From Chitinophagaceae bacterium (lineage in GTDB: Bacteria; Bacteroidota; Bacteroidia; Chitinophagales; Chitinophagaceae), in contig CANCVE010000028.1 in NCBI GenBank assembly GCA_947381435.1, forward strand, positions 1-41,626: a stretch of 41,626 nucleotides of DNA, written 5' to 3'. The notes beneath the pieces are model-generated. The model searched no databases and was not told the origin of the DNA. It saw only the letters and a list, made by a program, of their open reading frames with translations. Positions 24,334-32,885 of the stretch are shown here, in pieces; position 1 is the stretch's first letter, and each line of letters opens with the position of its first letter. Made by a program: the position numbers and the translations under genes.

Positions 24334-25431
24334 ATGCCTAATAAATCAAATAAAGCTATTTTGTTGTTAGCGGATGGAAATGTTTTTCATGGTAAAGTAT
24401 TTGGTAAGGCAGGAACCGCTTCGGGTGAAATATGTTTCAATACCGGAATGACCGGTTATCAGGAAGTATTTACAGACCCTAGTTATTCTGGGCAAGTTTT
24501 GATTATGAATAATGTCCATATTGGTAACTATGGTGTAAAAGATTCTGACATCGAAAGTAATTCAATCAAGATTAATGCATTAATTGCTAGAAATCTGGAA
24601 AGTGAATTCAGTCGTTACCAAGCAACAGATTCATTAGATTCTTTTTTAATAAGTCAAAATATCTTAGGTATTTATGATGTTGATACTCGTAGCCTTGTAG
24701 CACATATCCGTGAGAAAGGAGCTATGAATTGTATAATTTCTAGTGAAATATTTGATTTAGTCGAGTTAAAACAATTGCTTGATAGTTGCCCTAATATGGA
24801 TGGGTTAGAATTAGCAAGTACTGTTAGTACCCAACAAGAATACGAACTTGGCGATACAGCATCTCCTATAAAGATTTCTGTACTAGATTTTGGGATTAAG
24901 AAGAATATACTAAATTGTCTAGTAGAAAGAGGTGTACATCTTAGAGTTCATCCTGCTAAAACCCCAATTTCTCGCTTAAAAGAGTTTACTCCTTCTGGAT
25001 ACTTTATTTCGAATGGTCCTGGTGATCCAGCTGCTATGCCTTATGCAGTTGAAACAGTAAAGGCAATATTAGATGAAGGAAAGCCTGTTTTTGGTATTTG
25101 TTTGGGGCATCAATTACTTGCATTGGCTAATGGAATTGATACCTTTAAGATGCATCATGGTCATAGAGGACTTAATCATCCAGTAAAAAATCTACAAACT
25201 GGTATTTGTGAAATCACTACTCAAAATCATGGATTCGGAGTTAATCCTGATGCTGTTGCTAAGAATGCAAATATTGAAGTCACTCATATTAATTTGAATG
25301 ACAACAGTATTGAGGGTATCAAATTACTCAATAAACCTGCATTTAGCGTCCAATATCACCCAGAGGCTACACCTGGACCTCATGATAGCAGATATTTGTT
25401 TGATGATTTTATTAGGCTAATGAAGAATTAA
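24334..25431 (+). CDS. carA: Carbamoyl-phosphate synthase small (glutaminase) subunit
   Basis: CarA hydrolyses glutamine and passes ammonia to CarB for carbamoyl phosphate, feeding pyrimidine and arginine synthesis. I use ATG 24334; a TTG three codons upstream is less likely. The 365 residues have the N-terminal CarA domain (ALLLADG-like start ILLLADGNVFHGKVFGKAGT, GEICFNTGMTGYQEVFTDPS). They also have a class I glutamine amidotransferase domain with nucleophile Cys in FGICLGHQLLALA, and HPEA near the end (SVQYHPEATPGPHDSRYLFD). carB is not adjacent. A terminator lies between rplQ and carA, so carA may depend on read-through or on an unseen promoter. Confidence 0.97.
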   Translation: MPNKSNKAILLLADGNVFHGKVFGKAGTASGEICFNTGMTGYQEVFTDPSYSGQVLIMNNVHIGNYGVKDSDIESNSIKINALIARNLESEFSRYQATDSLDSFLISQNILGIYDVDTRSLVAHIREKGAMNCIISSEIFDLVELKQLLDSCPNMDGLELASTVSTQQEYELGDTASPIKISVLDFGIKKNILNCLVERGVHLRVHPAKTPISRLKEFTPSGYFISNGPGDPAAMPYAVETVKAILDEGKPVFGICLGHQLLALANGIDTFKMHHGHRGLNHPVKNLQTGICEITTQNHGFGVNPDAVAKNANIEVTHINLNDNSIEGIKLLNKPAFSVQYHPEATPGPHDSRYLFDDFIRLMKN

Positions 25432-25470
25432 TTTTTTATTATATTCTCAACTTTAAATTTTTAACCAAAA

Positions 25471-25504
25471 AAATATTCCCTAATTCAAGGGAGTATTTTT
25501 TTTA
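25471..25504 (+). terminator. Rho-independent terminator after carA
   Basis: An 11-bp stem with one wobble, aaatattccct (25471-25481) / agggagtattt (25488-25498), is followed by a long T-run. The following gap to 25667 holds only a weak promoter-like catctttg near 25517. Confidence 0.85.
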
Positions 25505-25667
25505 TGTATAACCATCATCTTTGCAGAACCGCTTGTGTCTTTTACATCTAACTAATGTATCATTTTATCATAAGTGAAATTTCTAATTTACTTGTTCTTG
25601 TTTTTATTGTATTATTAAATTGATTAATAAAAATGTCTTATTTTCAATTTACTAAATATGCGTTAGT

Positions 25668-26297
25668 ATGATTTCTTTAGGTATTATCGAGGATGATCGC
25701 TTTCTGCGAAGAAACATAGAAGAGTGTATAGGCATGGTTAATGACGTATGTCTCAACTTTTCTTTTAATAGTATGGAGGCATTTCTAGAACAGCTCAATA
25801 GTTTGGAGGAACCTTTTTTAATATTTATTGATTTAGGCCTGCCTGGAATATCAGGGCTAGAGGGAATTACCTATATAAGAAAGCTTTGGGCAGAAACTCA
25901 CATAGTTGTAATTACTGGCAATGATGATGAAAATACCATCTTTGATTGTATTCAACGTGGTGCAAATGGTTATTTATTAAAGCCTTTTAAGATTAAGGAT
26001 TTATTTGACAACATAGAAATAATTAGAAATGGTGGAGCTTTAATTACTCCACAAGTAGCATTGAAATTATTTAGTAAAATTCATAAGCCTCAAGATACTT
26101 TTGTTGATGTAACATCTAGTTTAACGGCAAGGGAAAGAGATGTTGTAAATGAATTATTAAAAGGACTTACCTATAAAGAGATATCTTTTGCATTAGGAAT
26201 TTCGACTACTACAGTAAACGATCATATTAAAAATGTGTATATAAAACTCGATGTTAGATCTAAATCTGAATTATTAGCAAAAATTCTTAAGAGATAA
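25668..26297 (+). CDS. NarL/LuxR-type response regulator
   Basis: The product has 209 residues. The receiver domain has the acidic pocket IEDD (8-10), phosphoacceptor D55 in IFIDLGLPG, the switch residue T83 and K105 in LLKPF. A LuxR/GerE helix-turn-helix occupies about 145-205 (LTARERDVVNELLKGLTYKE, then SFALGISTTTVNDHIKNVYI). The domain order is normal. It begins a tight cluster with a histidine kinase (16 nt downstream) and a lone receiver, so the three likely form one signalling pathway. The target genes cannot be read from the sequence. Confidence 0.95.
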   Translation: MISLGIIEDDRFLRRNIEECIGMVNDVCLNFSFNSMEAFLEQLNSLEEPFLIFIDLGLPGISGLEGITYIRKLWAETHIVVITGNDDENTIFDCIQRGANGYLLKPFKIKDLFDNIEIIRNGGALITPQVALKLFSKIHKPQDTFVDVTSSLTARERDVVNELLKGLTYKEISFALGISTTTVNDHIKNVYIKLDVRSKSELLAKILKR

Positions 26298-26313
26298 CTT
26301 CCTTAAATGCCTC

Positions 26314-28197
26314 ATGAACAACTACGAAACACATAATTCGGAACTTGATAAACTAAAATTGATTCTAAACAGTTTTACAGATGCTGTATTACTGGAATCA
26401 AAGGACAGAACTATAGATTTTGTAAACCAAGCTTTCTGTAATCTTTTCAAAATTAAACTTCCAATTGAATCCATTATAGGCTCTAATTGTGAGGAAGGGG
26501 TAATTGCATCTAGTTTCCAATTTAAAAACCCTTCAAGATTCATATATCGCATAGAAGAAATAATCGAAGAACTTAAACCCATACAAAAAGAAGAAATTAT
26601 TCTTAGAGATGGGCGCCTTTTTTATCGTGACTATATGCCTGTCATTATCAATAATGTAATTTCAGGTCATTTATGGGTCTATAAGGAAGCATTTAATAAT
26701 CCGGAATCACTAAATATTTACACTCAACCAGTCATTAATCTATTCGAGGAAATTGTAAATTCCATAGATGTCTGTATTGCTGTTTTAGATAAAGAAAAAA
26801 AGTATCTTTTTATTAATAAAGCTTCAATTTCTGATAATAAGAAAAGAAACTTTTTAATTGGAAAGACAGATATTGAGTATTATAAATACTTTAGTATACC
26901 ATATACTTATAATCAAACTGGAAATGAGTGCTTTCTTAAAACAATTGAAGAAGGTATCGTAACAAAGTTTGAAGAGCTATCTAAAGATTTTACTGGAAAA
27001 GAGTGTTACAAAACCATTACTTACTGTCCATTGACCTCCGGGAATGGAATTGTGGAGAAAGTGATTTGCTATTATATTGATCTTACCAAAGAAAAGGAGG
27101 CCGAGAACAGATTAACTAAAGATTTAGAGTCTTTTAAACATTCATTAAATAATATCAGTGAAGCTGTTTTAGTTGCAGATGGAAATTTGGAATTAACGTA
27201 CTCAAATTATAGCTTTCAAGAATATTTATTACAAGAAAATGTAGATGTACATACTATTTTCAATTTTATTTCGTTTCAGAATTATGATTTCTACAAACAA
27301 TTGTTTTCGGTGCTTTCAGGCGATACCAGTGGAGCAGGTGGTAGAATTCAATTAAAAGATAAAAATGATTCAACTAATTGGTATAAATACAAAATCAATA
27401 AAGGGGTTGAGTCAAATGGAAATAAACAAAGTGGCGTAGTGACTGTATTAAACAATATTTCGGGGGAGGTTGCATTAGAGGAGAACTTATTAGAGGTCGT
27501 AAAGCGCGAAAAGGAGCTTAATGAGCTAAAATCTGCGTTTGTAAACATGGTATCTCACGAAATGCGCACTCCTTTGGCCATTATTTCCTCTTGTGCCGAA
27601 TTAATACAACTAATGATCGCAAGCGGGAAGCCTAAAGAAGATATTGAAGCGTATGCTGGTCACATTATTCGCGAGGTTGAAAGAATGACAGCTTTTATGA
27701 ATGATATTCTAATCATAAGTAAAATAGAAGCAGGTAAAATAGAATTTAATCCTGAAACTATATCTCTGAATAGTTTTCTTGATGAGTTAATTAAAAAAGG
27801 ATACCTCCCTTGGAAAGATAATCGTAGCCTTGAAATATCCATTAAAGGTAACGAAAGGGTTTTTCCTTTCGATAACAAGATGCTTAGGCATATATTGCAG
27901 AATCTTTTGGATAATGCGTTTAAATATTCTGCAAATAAAGCTGCTCCTAGGATAAGATTGAGGTATAGCAAAAACTATATTACCTTTTCTGTGATTGATG
28001 CAGGCATTGGAATTCACCCTGAAGATATTGAAAAGCTATTCTCCTCGTTTTCTCGAGGTAGAAATGTAGGAAGCATATATGGTACCGGCATTGGGTTGGT
28101 TGTTGTAAAGTATTTTGTGGATCTCCATAAAGGAACAATCAGCATTAAGAGTAAATTGAATGTAGGGTCCATTTTCTCTATTAAAATTCCTTATTAG
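26314..28197 (+). CDS. PAS-domain sensor histidine kinase
   Basis: The kinase of 627 residues has no evident membrane segment, so it is probably cytosolic. Three PAS-like regions lie at about 12-125 (ILNSFTDAVLLESKDRTIDF), 140-260 (IVNSIDVCIAVLDKEKKYLF) and 270-390 (SFKHSLNNISEAVLVADGNL). HisKA follows with H415 in VNMVSHEMRTPLAIIS. HATPase has the N box NLLDNAFKYSA (N530), G1 DAGIGI and G2 GTGIGLVVVKYF. All catalytic motifs are intact. The first PAS regions lack obvious haem or flavin signatures. The start is 16 nt after the LuxR-type regulator. Confidence 0.93.
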   Translation: MNNYETHNSELDKLKLILNSFTDAVLLESKDRTIDFVNQAFCNLFKIKLPIESIIGSNCEEGVIASSFQFKNPSRFIYRIEEIIEELKPIQKEEIILRDGRLFYRDYMPVIINNVISGHLWVYKEAFNNPESLNIYTQPVINLFEEIVNSIDVCIAVLDKEKKYLFINKASISDNKKRNFLIGKTDIEYYKYFSIPYTYNQTGNECFLKTIEEGIVTKFEELSKDFTGKECYKTITYCPLTSGNGIVEKVICYYIDLTKEKEAENRLTKDLESFKHSLNNISEAVLVADGNLELTYSNYSFQEYLLQENVDVHTIFNFISFQNYDFYKQLFSVLSGDTSGAGGRIQLKDKNDSTNWYKYKINKGVESNGNKQSGVVTVLNNISGEVALEENLLEVVKREKELNELKSAFVNMVSHEMRTPLAIISSCAELIQLMIASGKPKEDIEAYAGHIIREVERMTAFMNDILIISKIEAGKIEFNPETISLNSFLDELIKKGYLPWKDNRSLEISIKGNERVFPFDNKMLRHILQNLLDNAFKYSANKAAPRIRLRYSKNYITFSVIDAGIGIHPEDIEKLFSSFSRGRNVGSIYGTGIGLVVVKYFVDLHKGTISIKSKLNVGSIFSIKIPY

Positions 28198-28208
28198 TAT
28201 TTCGTATA

Positions 28209-28583
28209 ATGAGTCAAAAAACAATTTTAGTTGTAGAAGATGAGCTATTCCTCTTGGAAATAACTACTTCTATACTTCAATTGTATGGCTTCGCTACCTT
28301 AACCGCTACAAATGCTACCGAAGGATTACAAGTATTAGCAGAAACTAAACCAGATCTTATACTAAGTGATGTAATGATGGGTGAAATAGATGGTTTTCAA
28401 TTCATTAAAATGCTCAAAGAAAATCCACTACATCAAGATATTCCAGTTATATTTCTTACTGCACTTGCCGATATAGTAGATAAAAATAAGGGAATGGCAG
28501 TTGGTGCGCAAGCTTATATCACTAAGCCGTTTAATGGAAAGGAATTGGTAAACACCATCAATCGTTTATTACGATTGCCTTAA
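28209..28583 (+). CDS. Single-domain (CheY-like) response regulator
   Basis: The 124 residues are a bare receiver: acidic pocket VEDE (9-12), phosphoacceptor D54 in LILSDVMMG, T84 in FLTA and K106 in ITKPF. There is no output domain. It starts 11 nt after the kinase stop. It may act as a phosphate sink, a relay intermediate, or compete with the LuxR-type regulator for the same kinase; the sequence does not decide. Confidence 0.93.
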   Translation: MSQKTILVVEDELFLLEITTSILQLYGFATLTATNATEGLQVLAETKPDLILSDVMMGEIDGFQFIKMLKENPLHQDIPVIFLTALADIVDKNKGMAVGAQAYITKPFNGKELVNTINRLLRLP

Positions 28584-28598
28584 TTTTAAATCGGCTAT

Positions 28599-29234
28599 CT
28601 ACAGAACCCTATATCCAGATGTTGGTATAATGAAAAATGTATTAGGCACAGGGCTCAAATTCACTTTGGTAGCCGTATATGTTACCTTTTCTCCACTTGC
28701 ACCTACCGCTTCATATTCTAATACTAAGCCTGATATGTTTTTAAACTGATATTCAAACTCTTTTACAGATGGGGTAATCGAACTCGTAAAGAATAAATAA
28801 TAAGTACTACCATCTTTTAGATGAATTACAGACCTTTTACAATCATATCCAGCAATTCTTTTGTGTATATCTGTTGACTCAATGGTAAGCCCATCATACC
28901 TTTTATTTTCTTCTTTCCATTTATCATTATCTAGTTTGGTAATGAACTTATTATTGCCAAACTCTCTAAGCACTGTAGCCTCTCCAGTAGCTTTATCGTA
29001 AATAATACTCTGATTAAACGAAGGACTCTGTAAATCTGACCTACTAGAATTTCCTTTTATGTATACAGTTTTAGTACTCGATTTAAGAATTTGCTTTGTT
29101 TCTGCACTTGCAGTATCAGATGGCGCAATACTATAGCTAATAGTACACTCAGCAATGATGCGTTGCTGTGCTTGCAAACATTTTGTAATAAAAACTAAAA
29201 CTATCAGTACTATTATTCTTTTCATTTGTTTCAA
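28599..29234 (-). CDS. Secreted protein, DUF4412/GLPGLI-like
   Basis: The protein of 211 residues begins MKQMKRIIVLIVLVFITKCL and QAQQ, a clear signal peptide; ATG at 29225 (MKRIIVL) is an equally good start. The mature part is a run of beta strands: AECTISYSIAPSDT, STKTVYIKGNSSRSDLQSPS, QSIIYDKATGEATVLREFGN, IAGYDCKRSVIHLKDGSTYY. The sequence of measured strands around GYDCKR resembles DUF4412 or GLPGLI proteins of Bacteroidota envelopes, whose function is unknown. It converges on the receiver gene with a 15-bp gap and no clear terminator. Confidence 0.75.
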   Translation of the reverse strand: MKQMKRIIVLIVLVFITKCLQAQQRIIAECTISYSIAPSDTASAETKQILKSSTKTVYIKGNSSRSDLQSPSFNQSIIYDKATGEATVLREFGNNKFITKLDNDKWKEENKRYDGLTIESTDIHKRIAGYDCKRSVIHLKDGSTYYLFFTSSITPSVKEFEYQFKNISGLVLEYEAVGASGEKVTYTATKVNLSPVPNTFFIIPTSGYRVL

Positions 29235-29304
29235 TTGTGTCTTCGTTTGTAAACGATTTAAAGTAACGAAATATTATTTATACAAACTCAATACCATAAA
29301 ATAA

Positions 29305-29335
29305 AAATGCCCCACAAATTAATTGTAGGGCATTT
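29305..29335 (-). terminator. Hairpin terminator, minus strand, probably for yidC
   Basis: Stem aaatgccc / gggcattt with an inner acaa / ttgt helix and loop attaa. On the minus strand it is followed by T-rich sequence. It lies about 160 bp after the yidC stop; on the plus strand the T-run is weak. Confidence 0.6.
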
Positions 29336-29349
29336 CAATTATCATATAT

Positions 29350-29486
29350 CGACCACAAAGAACACAATGTTTTTACTAAGGAACACTAGGAATAACAATT
29401 ACTTTTTTAACATCATTAAACTTAGAGAACAGACTTTGTGTACTTTGTTTCTTTTCTTCCTTGTGTACTTAGTGGTTATACTATAC
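29350..29486. repeat. Dispersed repeat-like DNA with inverted accacaaag / ctttgtg words
   Basis: The ends read gaccacaaagaacacaatg and ccttgtgtacttagtggtta, which are loosely inverted, and similar words recur between them (actttgtgtactttgtttc). From memory, related sequences are scattered through Bacteroidota genomes between genes. No credible reading frame is present. Confidence 0.4.
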
Positions 29487-29492
29487 TAGCAA

Positions 29493-31346
29493 TTATTTGC
29501 CATTTTTATTCTTCATACTTTCAACCTTCTTTTGTGTTTCCATCACCTGCGCATAACGTTCTTGCCATTTACTTTGTTTTTTAGGCTGCGTACGTGTTTC
29601 TTTCATCTTAGCCAATATCTTAGCATGATCAATAATGTAAGTCTGAATCACGAATTGTAGTAATAATGTAATAGTATTAGATACAGTATAGTACCAAGTA
29701 AGTGCAGATGGCAATCTATTAAAGAAGAACAACATCATGAATGGAAAAATGTACGGCATGTACTTCATTGCCGGATTATCTTGCGTTGGTTGATTTCCGA
29801 TATTGTATAATGAGATCGCAAAACTTGTTAATACAGCAGTTATGGTGAATAAACTGATGTGATCTCCAAAACCAAATGGAATTGAGAAAGGTAATTGCGC
29901 AATAACATCATAAGACGACAAATCATGGCTCCATAAAAACGACTCCCCTCGAAGTGAAATGTTCGAATTGAAAAAACTATACAACGCAAAGAAGATAGGT
30001 ATCTGCAATAATGCCGGAATACAGCCACCCAAAGGATTTACGCCCGCCTCTCTAAACACTTTCATCTGATCCATAGCAAAAGCTTGTTGGTCAGCACCAT
30101 GTTTCTTCTTCAGTTCATCAAGTTCTGGTCTCAAAACTTTCATTTTGGCACCGCTTAGGTAACTACCATACATTAATGGGGCAGTAAACAAACGGATAAA
30201 CAAGGTAAGTAACAAGATTGCCCACCCAAAGTTAGAAATAAGCTTTGCAAAGAAGCCAAATACAGGCATAATCACATACATATTTACCGGACGTACAAAT
30301 GAGTAAACATCTCTACCAAGATTGATGATACCATCCATGCCGTTATTCAATTTTTCTAGGGTATGGTAGTCATTGGGGCCATAATACAACTGCATCGGTA
30401 TAGAAGCTTGTGAATTTACTGGCACATGCATTTGCAAATTAGCTTCAATTTTAGCTAAAGTGTTGGTAGTATCCTTTTCGGTACTGCGTTCCCATTTTAC
30501 ACCACCACTTGCAAAGTTATTTTTAGCAATAAGGGTGGTATTAAAGAACTGTTGTACAAAACTCATCCATTGTGCTGGTTTTTCTAGCGTATGATCGTTA
30601 TGCGAGGAAATGTAATCGAACTTGTTATCCTCACTAAAACAGATATTACTCATCTGTCTTTCATAAAGGTTCGATTTTTCATTCTGCGTTGTTGTCCAAT
30701 TCCACAAAATATTCACGTTACCATTACTCAATAACTTATCTGCGCCATTCATGTTAATGTTCCAGTCTATCAAATAGCTATTTGGCTTAATAATGTATTG
30801 GTGCGTAAGGCTTTGTCCATTCTTTGCAGCAATGGTAAAGCTTACTGTTTGGCTTCCGTCAGCATTTTTTATTATCGATGGCTGACCAAAGTATAAGTTA
30901 GTAACGGCATTAGCGTTATTATTGCCAGTATTTATGTTGTAGCTAATTTTATCGTTAGCATTTGCGCCCAGTACAATTGGTTTGCCATTAACGCTAGAGT
31001 TGTATTTCTTTAATTCCACTCCTTTCACGCTTCCACCCTTATTACTAAAGGTAATTTTAATTACTTCATTCTCTACCGTAGTAAATTGCTCAGTACCCAA
31101 AGCCGCTGTGGTAAAGTCTCCTGCTGCAGTTAGCTTATCTGCGGTATCTCTCTTTAAAAATTCTTTGTTTATTGCACTAGTATCTCTAAGTTTTAGTTGT
31201 TTTTGAGTAATTAGCTCAATAGAATCTTTGTCGTGTTTTTCTTTTGCCTGAATTGCGGCATTTTGTTGATTGCTGAAATAGAAATAGGCGAAAAATAGGA
31301 TTGCCAATAATACCATTCCAACGATTGTGTTCTTGTCCGTCTGCAT
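29493..31346 (-). CDS. yidC: Membrane protein insertase YidC
   Basis: YidC inserts and folds inner-membrane proteins alone or with Sec. The 617 residues have an N-terminal membrane anchor (TIVGMVLLAILFFAYFYF). A large periplasmic domain (about 50-360) follows, then the conserved insertase core: FFAKLISNFGWAILLLTLFI, GGCIPALLQIPIFFALYSFF and the last membrane segments to about 580. The C-terminal tail is basic (QPKKQSKWQERYAQVMETQK), useful for ribosome contact. The length is normal for the Gram-negative form. A TAnnTTTG promoter stands 20 bp upstream. Confidence 0.97.
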   Translation of the reverse strand: MQTDKNTIVGMVLLAILFFAYFYFSNQQNAAIQAKEKHDKDSIELITQKQLKLRDTSAINKEFLKRDTADKLTAAGDFTTAALGTEQFTTVENEVIKITFSNKGGSVKGVELKKYNSSVNGKPIVLGANANDKISYNINTGNNNANAVTNLYFGQPSIIKNADGSQTVSFTIAAKNGQSLTHQYIIKPNSYLIDWNINMNGADKLLSNGNVNILWNWTTTQNEKSNLYERQMSNICFSEDNKFDYISSHNDHTLEKPAQWMSFVQQFFNTTLIAKNNFASGGVKWERSTEKDTTNTLAKIEANLQMHVPVNSQASIPMQLYYGPNDYHTLEKLNNGMDGIINLGRDVYSFVRPVNMYVIMPVFGFFAKLISNFGWAILLLTLFIRLFTAPLMYGSYLSGAKMKVLRPELDELKKKHGADQQAFAMDQMKVFREAGVNPLGGCIPALLQIPIFFALYSFFNSNISLRGESFLWSHDLSSYDVIAQLPFSIPFGFGDHISLFTITAVLTSFAISLYNIGNQPTQDNPAMKYMPYIFPFMMLFFFNRLPSALTWYYTVSNTITLLLQFVIQTYIIDHAKILAKMKETRTQPKKQSKWQERYAQVMETQKKVESMKNKNGK

Positions 31347-31366
31347 AAATTTTCTTAAATGAGCCG

Positions 31367-31374
31367 CAAATGTA
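31367..31374 (-). promoter_or_regulatory. TAnnTTTG promoter element of yidC
   Basis: On the minus strand TACATTTG is followed by CGGCTCAT and lies 20 bp before the ATG. A heptamer array begins 6 bp upstream (31381), so the -33 position falls inside the array. Confidence 0.7.
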
Positions 31375-31380
31375 AGGTTT

Positions 31381-31485
31381 AGTGAACAGTGTACAGTAAA
31401 CAGTGAGTAGTAAACAGTAAACAGTTAACAGTTATCAGTGAACAGTAAGCAGTAAACAGTTATCAGAAACTAGTTATTAGTTAAT
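31381..31485 (+). repeat. Fifteen-unit heptamer array, left half of a mirror pair
   Basis: Units in strict 7-nt phase: agtgaac, agtgtac, agtaaac, agtgagt, agtaaac, agtaaac, agttaac, agttatc, agtgaac, agtaagc, agtaaac, agttatc, agaaact, agttatt, agttaat. The consensus is agtaaac. It is the cleanest heptamer array in the window and lies between the promoters of yidC and mnmD. Confidence 0.85.
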
Positions 31486-31546
31486 ATTTCAGCTATGGTA
31501 CACAAATTATCACAATTAAATTTCAATTAAAAACCAATCCCACATT

Positions 31547-31554
31547 TACTTTTG
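31547..31554 (+). promoter_or_regulatory. TAnnTTTG promoter element of mnmD
   Basis: TACTTTTG is followed by cctttt; predicted transcription starts near 31561. The leader of roughly 115 nt would then consist mainly of the heptamer array 31583-31680. Confidence 0.55.
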
Positions 31555-31582
31555 CCTTTTAATAAACTTCTGTTAACTTTAA

Positions 31583-31680
31583 ACTCTTTACTGTAAGCTA
31601 GTAACTAGTTACTGTTTACTACAAACTGTTTACTGTTAACTGCTCACTGTTTACTGCAAACTGTTCACAGAAAACTCATG
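31583..31680 (-). repeat. Fourteen-unit heptamer array ending in the mnmD start codon, right half of a mirror pair
   Basis: Units actcttt, actgtaa, gctagta, actagtt, actgttt, actacaa, actgttt, actgtta, actgctc, actgttt, actgcaa, actgttc, acagaaa, actcatg. The consensus actgttt is the reverse complement, in rotated register, of agtaaac in the array 31381-31485. The final unit actcATG contains the start codon of mnmD in phase. Confidence 0.85.
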
Positions 31681-32343
31681 ACAAAGCAAATTCTTATCAC
31701 AAATGATGGTAGCTATACGGTGGCTATTCCCGAAATGAACGTTACATATCACAATATTCATGGAGCATTGCAAGAAAGTGTACATATATATATACAGACC
31801 GGGTTTCGGTTTGCGCTTCCTTTCATCAATTTCGAAACTATTTCGGTTTTCGAAATGGGTTTTGGCACAGGACTAAATGCTATACTTACACTACAAGAGG
31901 CTATTAGGCTACAGCGCAAGGTTTATTATTACACTACTGAGGCTTTTCCGCTCAGTTTGCAAGAGGCGAAGTTATTACAACAAGATAAATTACTAAATAC
32001 AGGTCATTTAGCCATGCGATTGCACGAGGCGGCATGGGAACAAGATATTTTGATTAATGAATATTTTATTCTGCACAAAACACGGCAGCCATTACTTGAA
32101 CTTTCCTTAAAAACACCCTTCGATATTGTCTATTTTGATGCATTTGCCCCTACCGTGCAGCCAGAATTGTGGACGGAAACCGTTTTTGCCCATATTTATC
32201 AGCACCTAAACAAAAATGGTGTATTGGCAACCTATTCTAGTAAAGTTATTGTTCGCAAAGCCATGCAGGCAGTAGGTTTTGCGGTAGAAAAGTTGGCAGG
32301 CCCAAAAGGAAAAGCAGAGATAGTGCGGGCAATGAAGAAATAG
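31678..32343 (+). CDS. mnmD: tRNA (5-methylaminomethyl-2-thiouridylate34) methyltransferase, MnmD-like
   Basis: The enzyme methylates nm5(s2)U at the wobble position to mnm5(s2)U using SAM. The 221 residues correspond to the methyltransferase half of enterobacterial MnmC; the FAD-dependent oxidase half is missing, as in standalone MnmD. The SAM motif is VFEMGFGTGLNAILTLQEA (about 60-78) and the catalytic region is FDIVYFDAFAPTVQPELW (about 151-168). The C-terminus has KLAGPKGKAEIVRA, a family hallmark. The start codon is embedded in a heptamer repeat, and the leader has no ribosome-binding site. Confidence 0.92.
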   Translation: MTKQILITNDGSYTVAIPEMNVTYHNIHGALQESVHIYIQTGFRFALPFINFETISVFEMGFGTGLNAILTLQEAIRLQRKVYYYTTEAFPLSLQEAKLLQQDKLLNTGHLAMRLHEAAWEQDILINEYFILHKTRQPLLELSLKTPFDIVYFDAFAPTVQPELWTETVFAHIYQHLNKNGVLATYSSKVIVRKAMQAVGFAVEKLAGPKGKAEIVRAMKK

Positions 32344-32353
32344 AGGCTTTATT

Positions 32354-32423
32354 GTCGAGAGTTAAAAGTAGAAAGTCGAGAGAGTGATGTAGAAAGTTGA
32401 GGGTATGAGTTATTAGATTTATA
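32354..32423 (+). repeat. Heptamer array downstream of mnmD
   Basis: Ten units in 7-nt phase: gtcgaga, gttaaaa, gtagaaa, gtcgaga, gagtgat, gtagaaa, gttgagg, gtatgag, ttattag, atttata. With the array at 31583-31680, mnmD is flanked by heptamer arrays on both sides. Confidence 0.65.
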
Positions 32424-32460
32424 AGGGTTACAATGTTTTTCTTAAAATCGTTTAGATCTT

Positions 32461-32549
32461 GCCGTTATTGCGAGGAACGAAGCAACCCTTTTTAATAAAA
32501 TTGTTGCTATTAATCCTAAAAAGGTTGCTTCGTTCCTCGCAATAACGGC
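32461..32549. repeat. Perfect 27-bp inverted repeat, same family as 978-1044
   Basis: Arms at 32461-32487 and 32523-32549 pair perfectly around a 35-nt loop, with the core tgcgaggaacgaagcaacc. The core differs from that at 978-1044 in one base of the central part and in the ends. Long arms with a variable loop suggest a mobile hairpin. Confidence 0.8.
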
Positions 32550-32885
32550 GAATGTGTGGAGGATATTTAGTAAAGTATCATTGTAAATAACCTTTAGTTC
32601 CTCTAGATAATAATATAATTTGAACAACAAATGTTTGAAGTAAACTGTTCTCAATTTAACGCAACATTTTACAATATTCTTCAACCATTTTTCTAAACTA
32701 TTTCCCTCTTTTTTCAAGCCATTTCCTCTTTTTCCTCCTTTTAGCCCTCAATTCCCATTTAGTTATGCACAATCGACCCCTTATTTACCTTATTTATTTG
32801 ATGTCATGCTATTTGTATTACAATACCTATAGTTTTCCAAAATTATTAAACAGTTATCTATTTTTTTACTTTAAAACATCAAATT
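32550..32885. other. Intergenic leader of the 32886 gene with a degenerate 21-nt repeat
   Basis: There is no credible gene here; the frame 32765-32974 runs out of phase into the following CDS. At about 32683-32760 the pyrimidine-rich words tatttcc, catttcc and the following text recur about 21 nt apart. The last 100 bases are very AT-rich (up to 85 per cent by eye) with no clear TAnnTTTG element. Confidence 0.45.
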
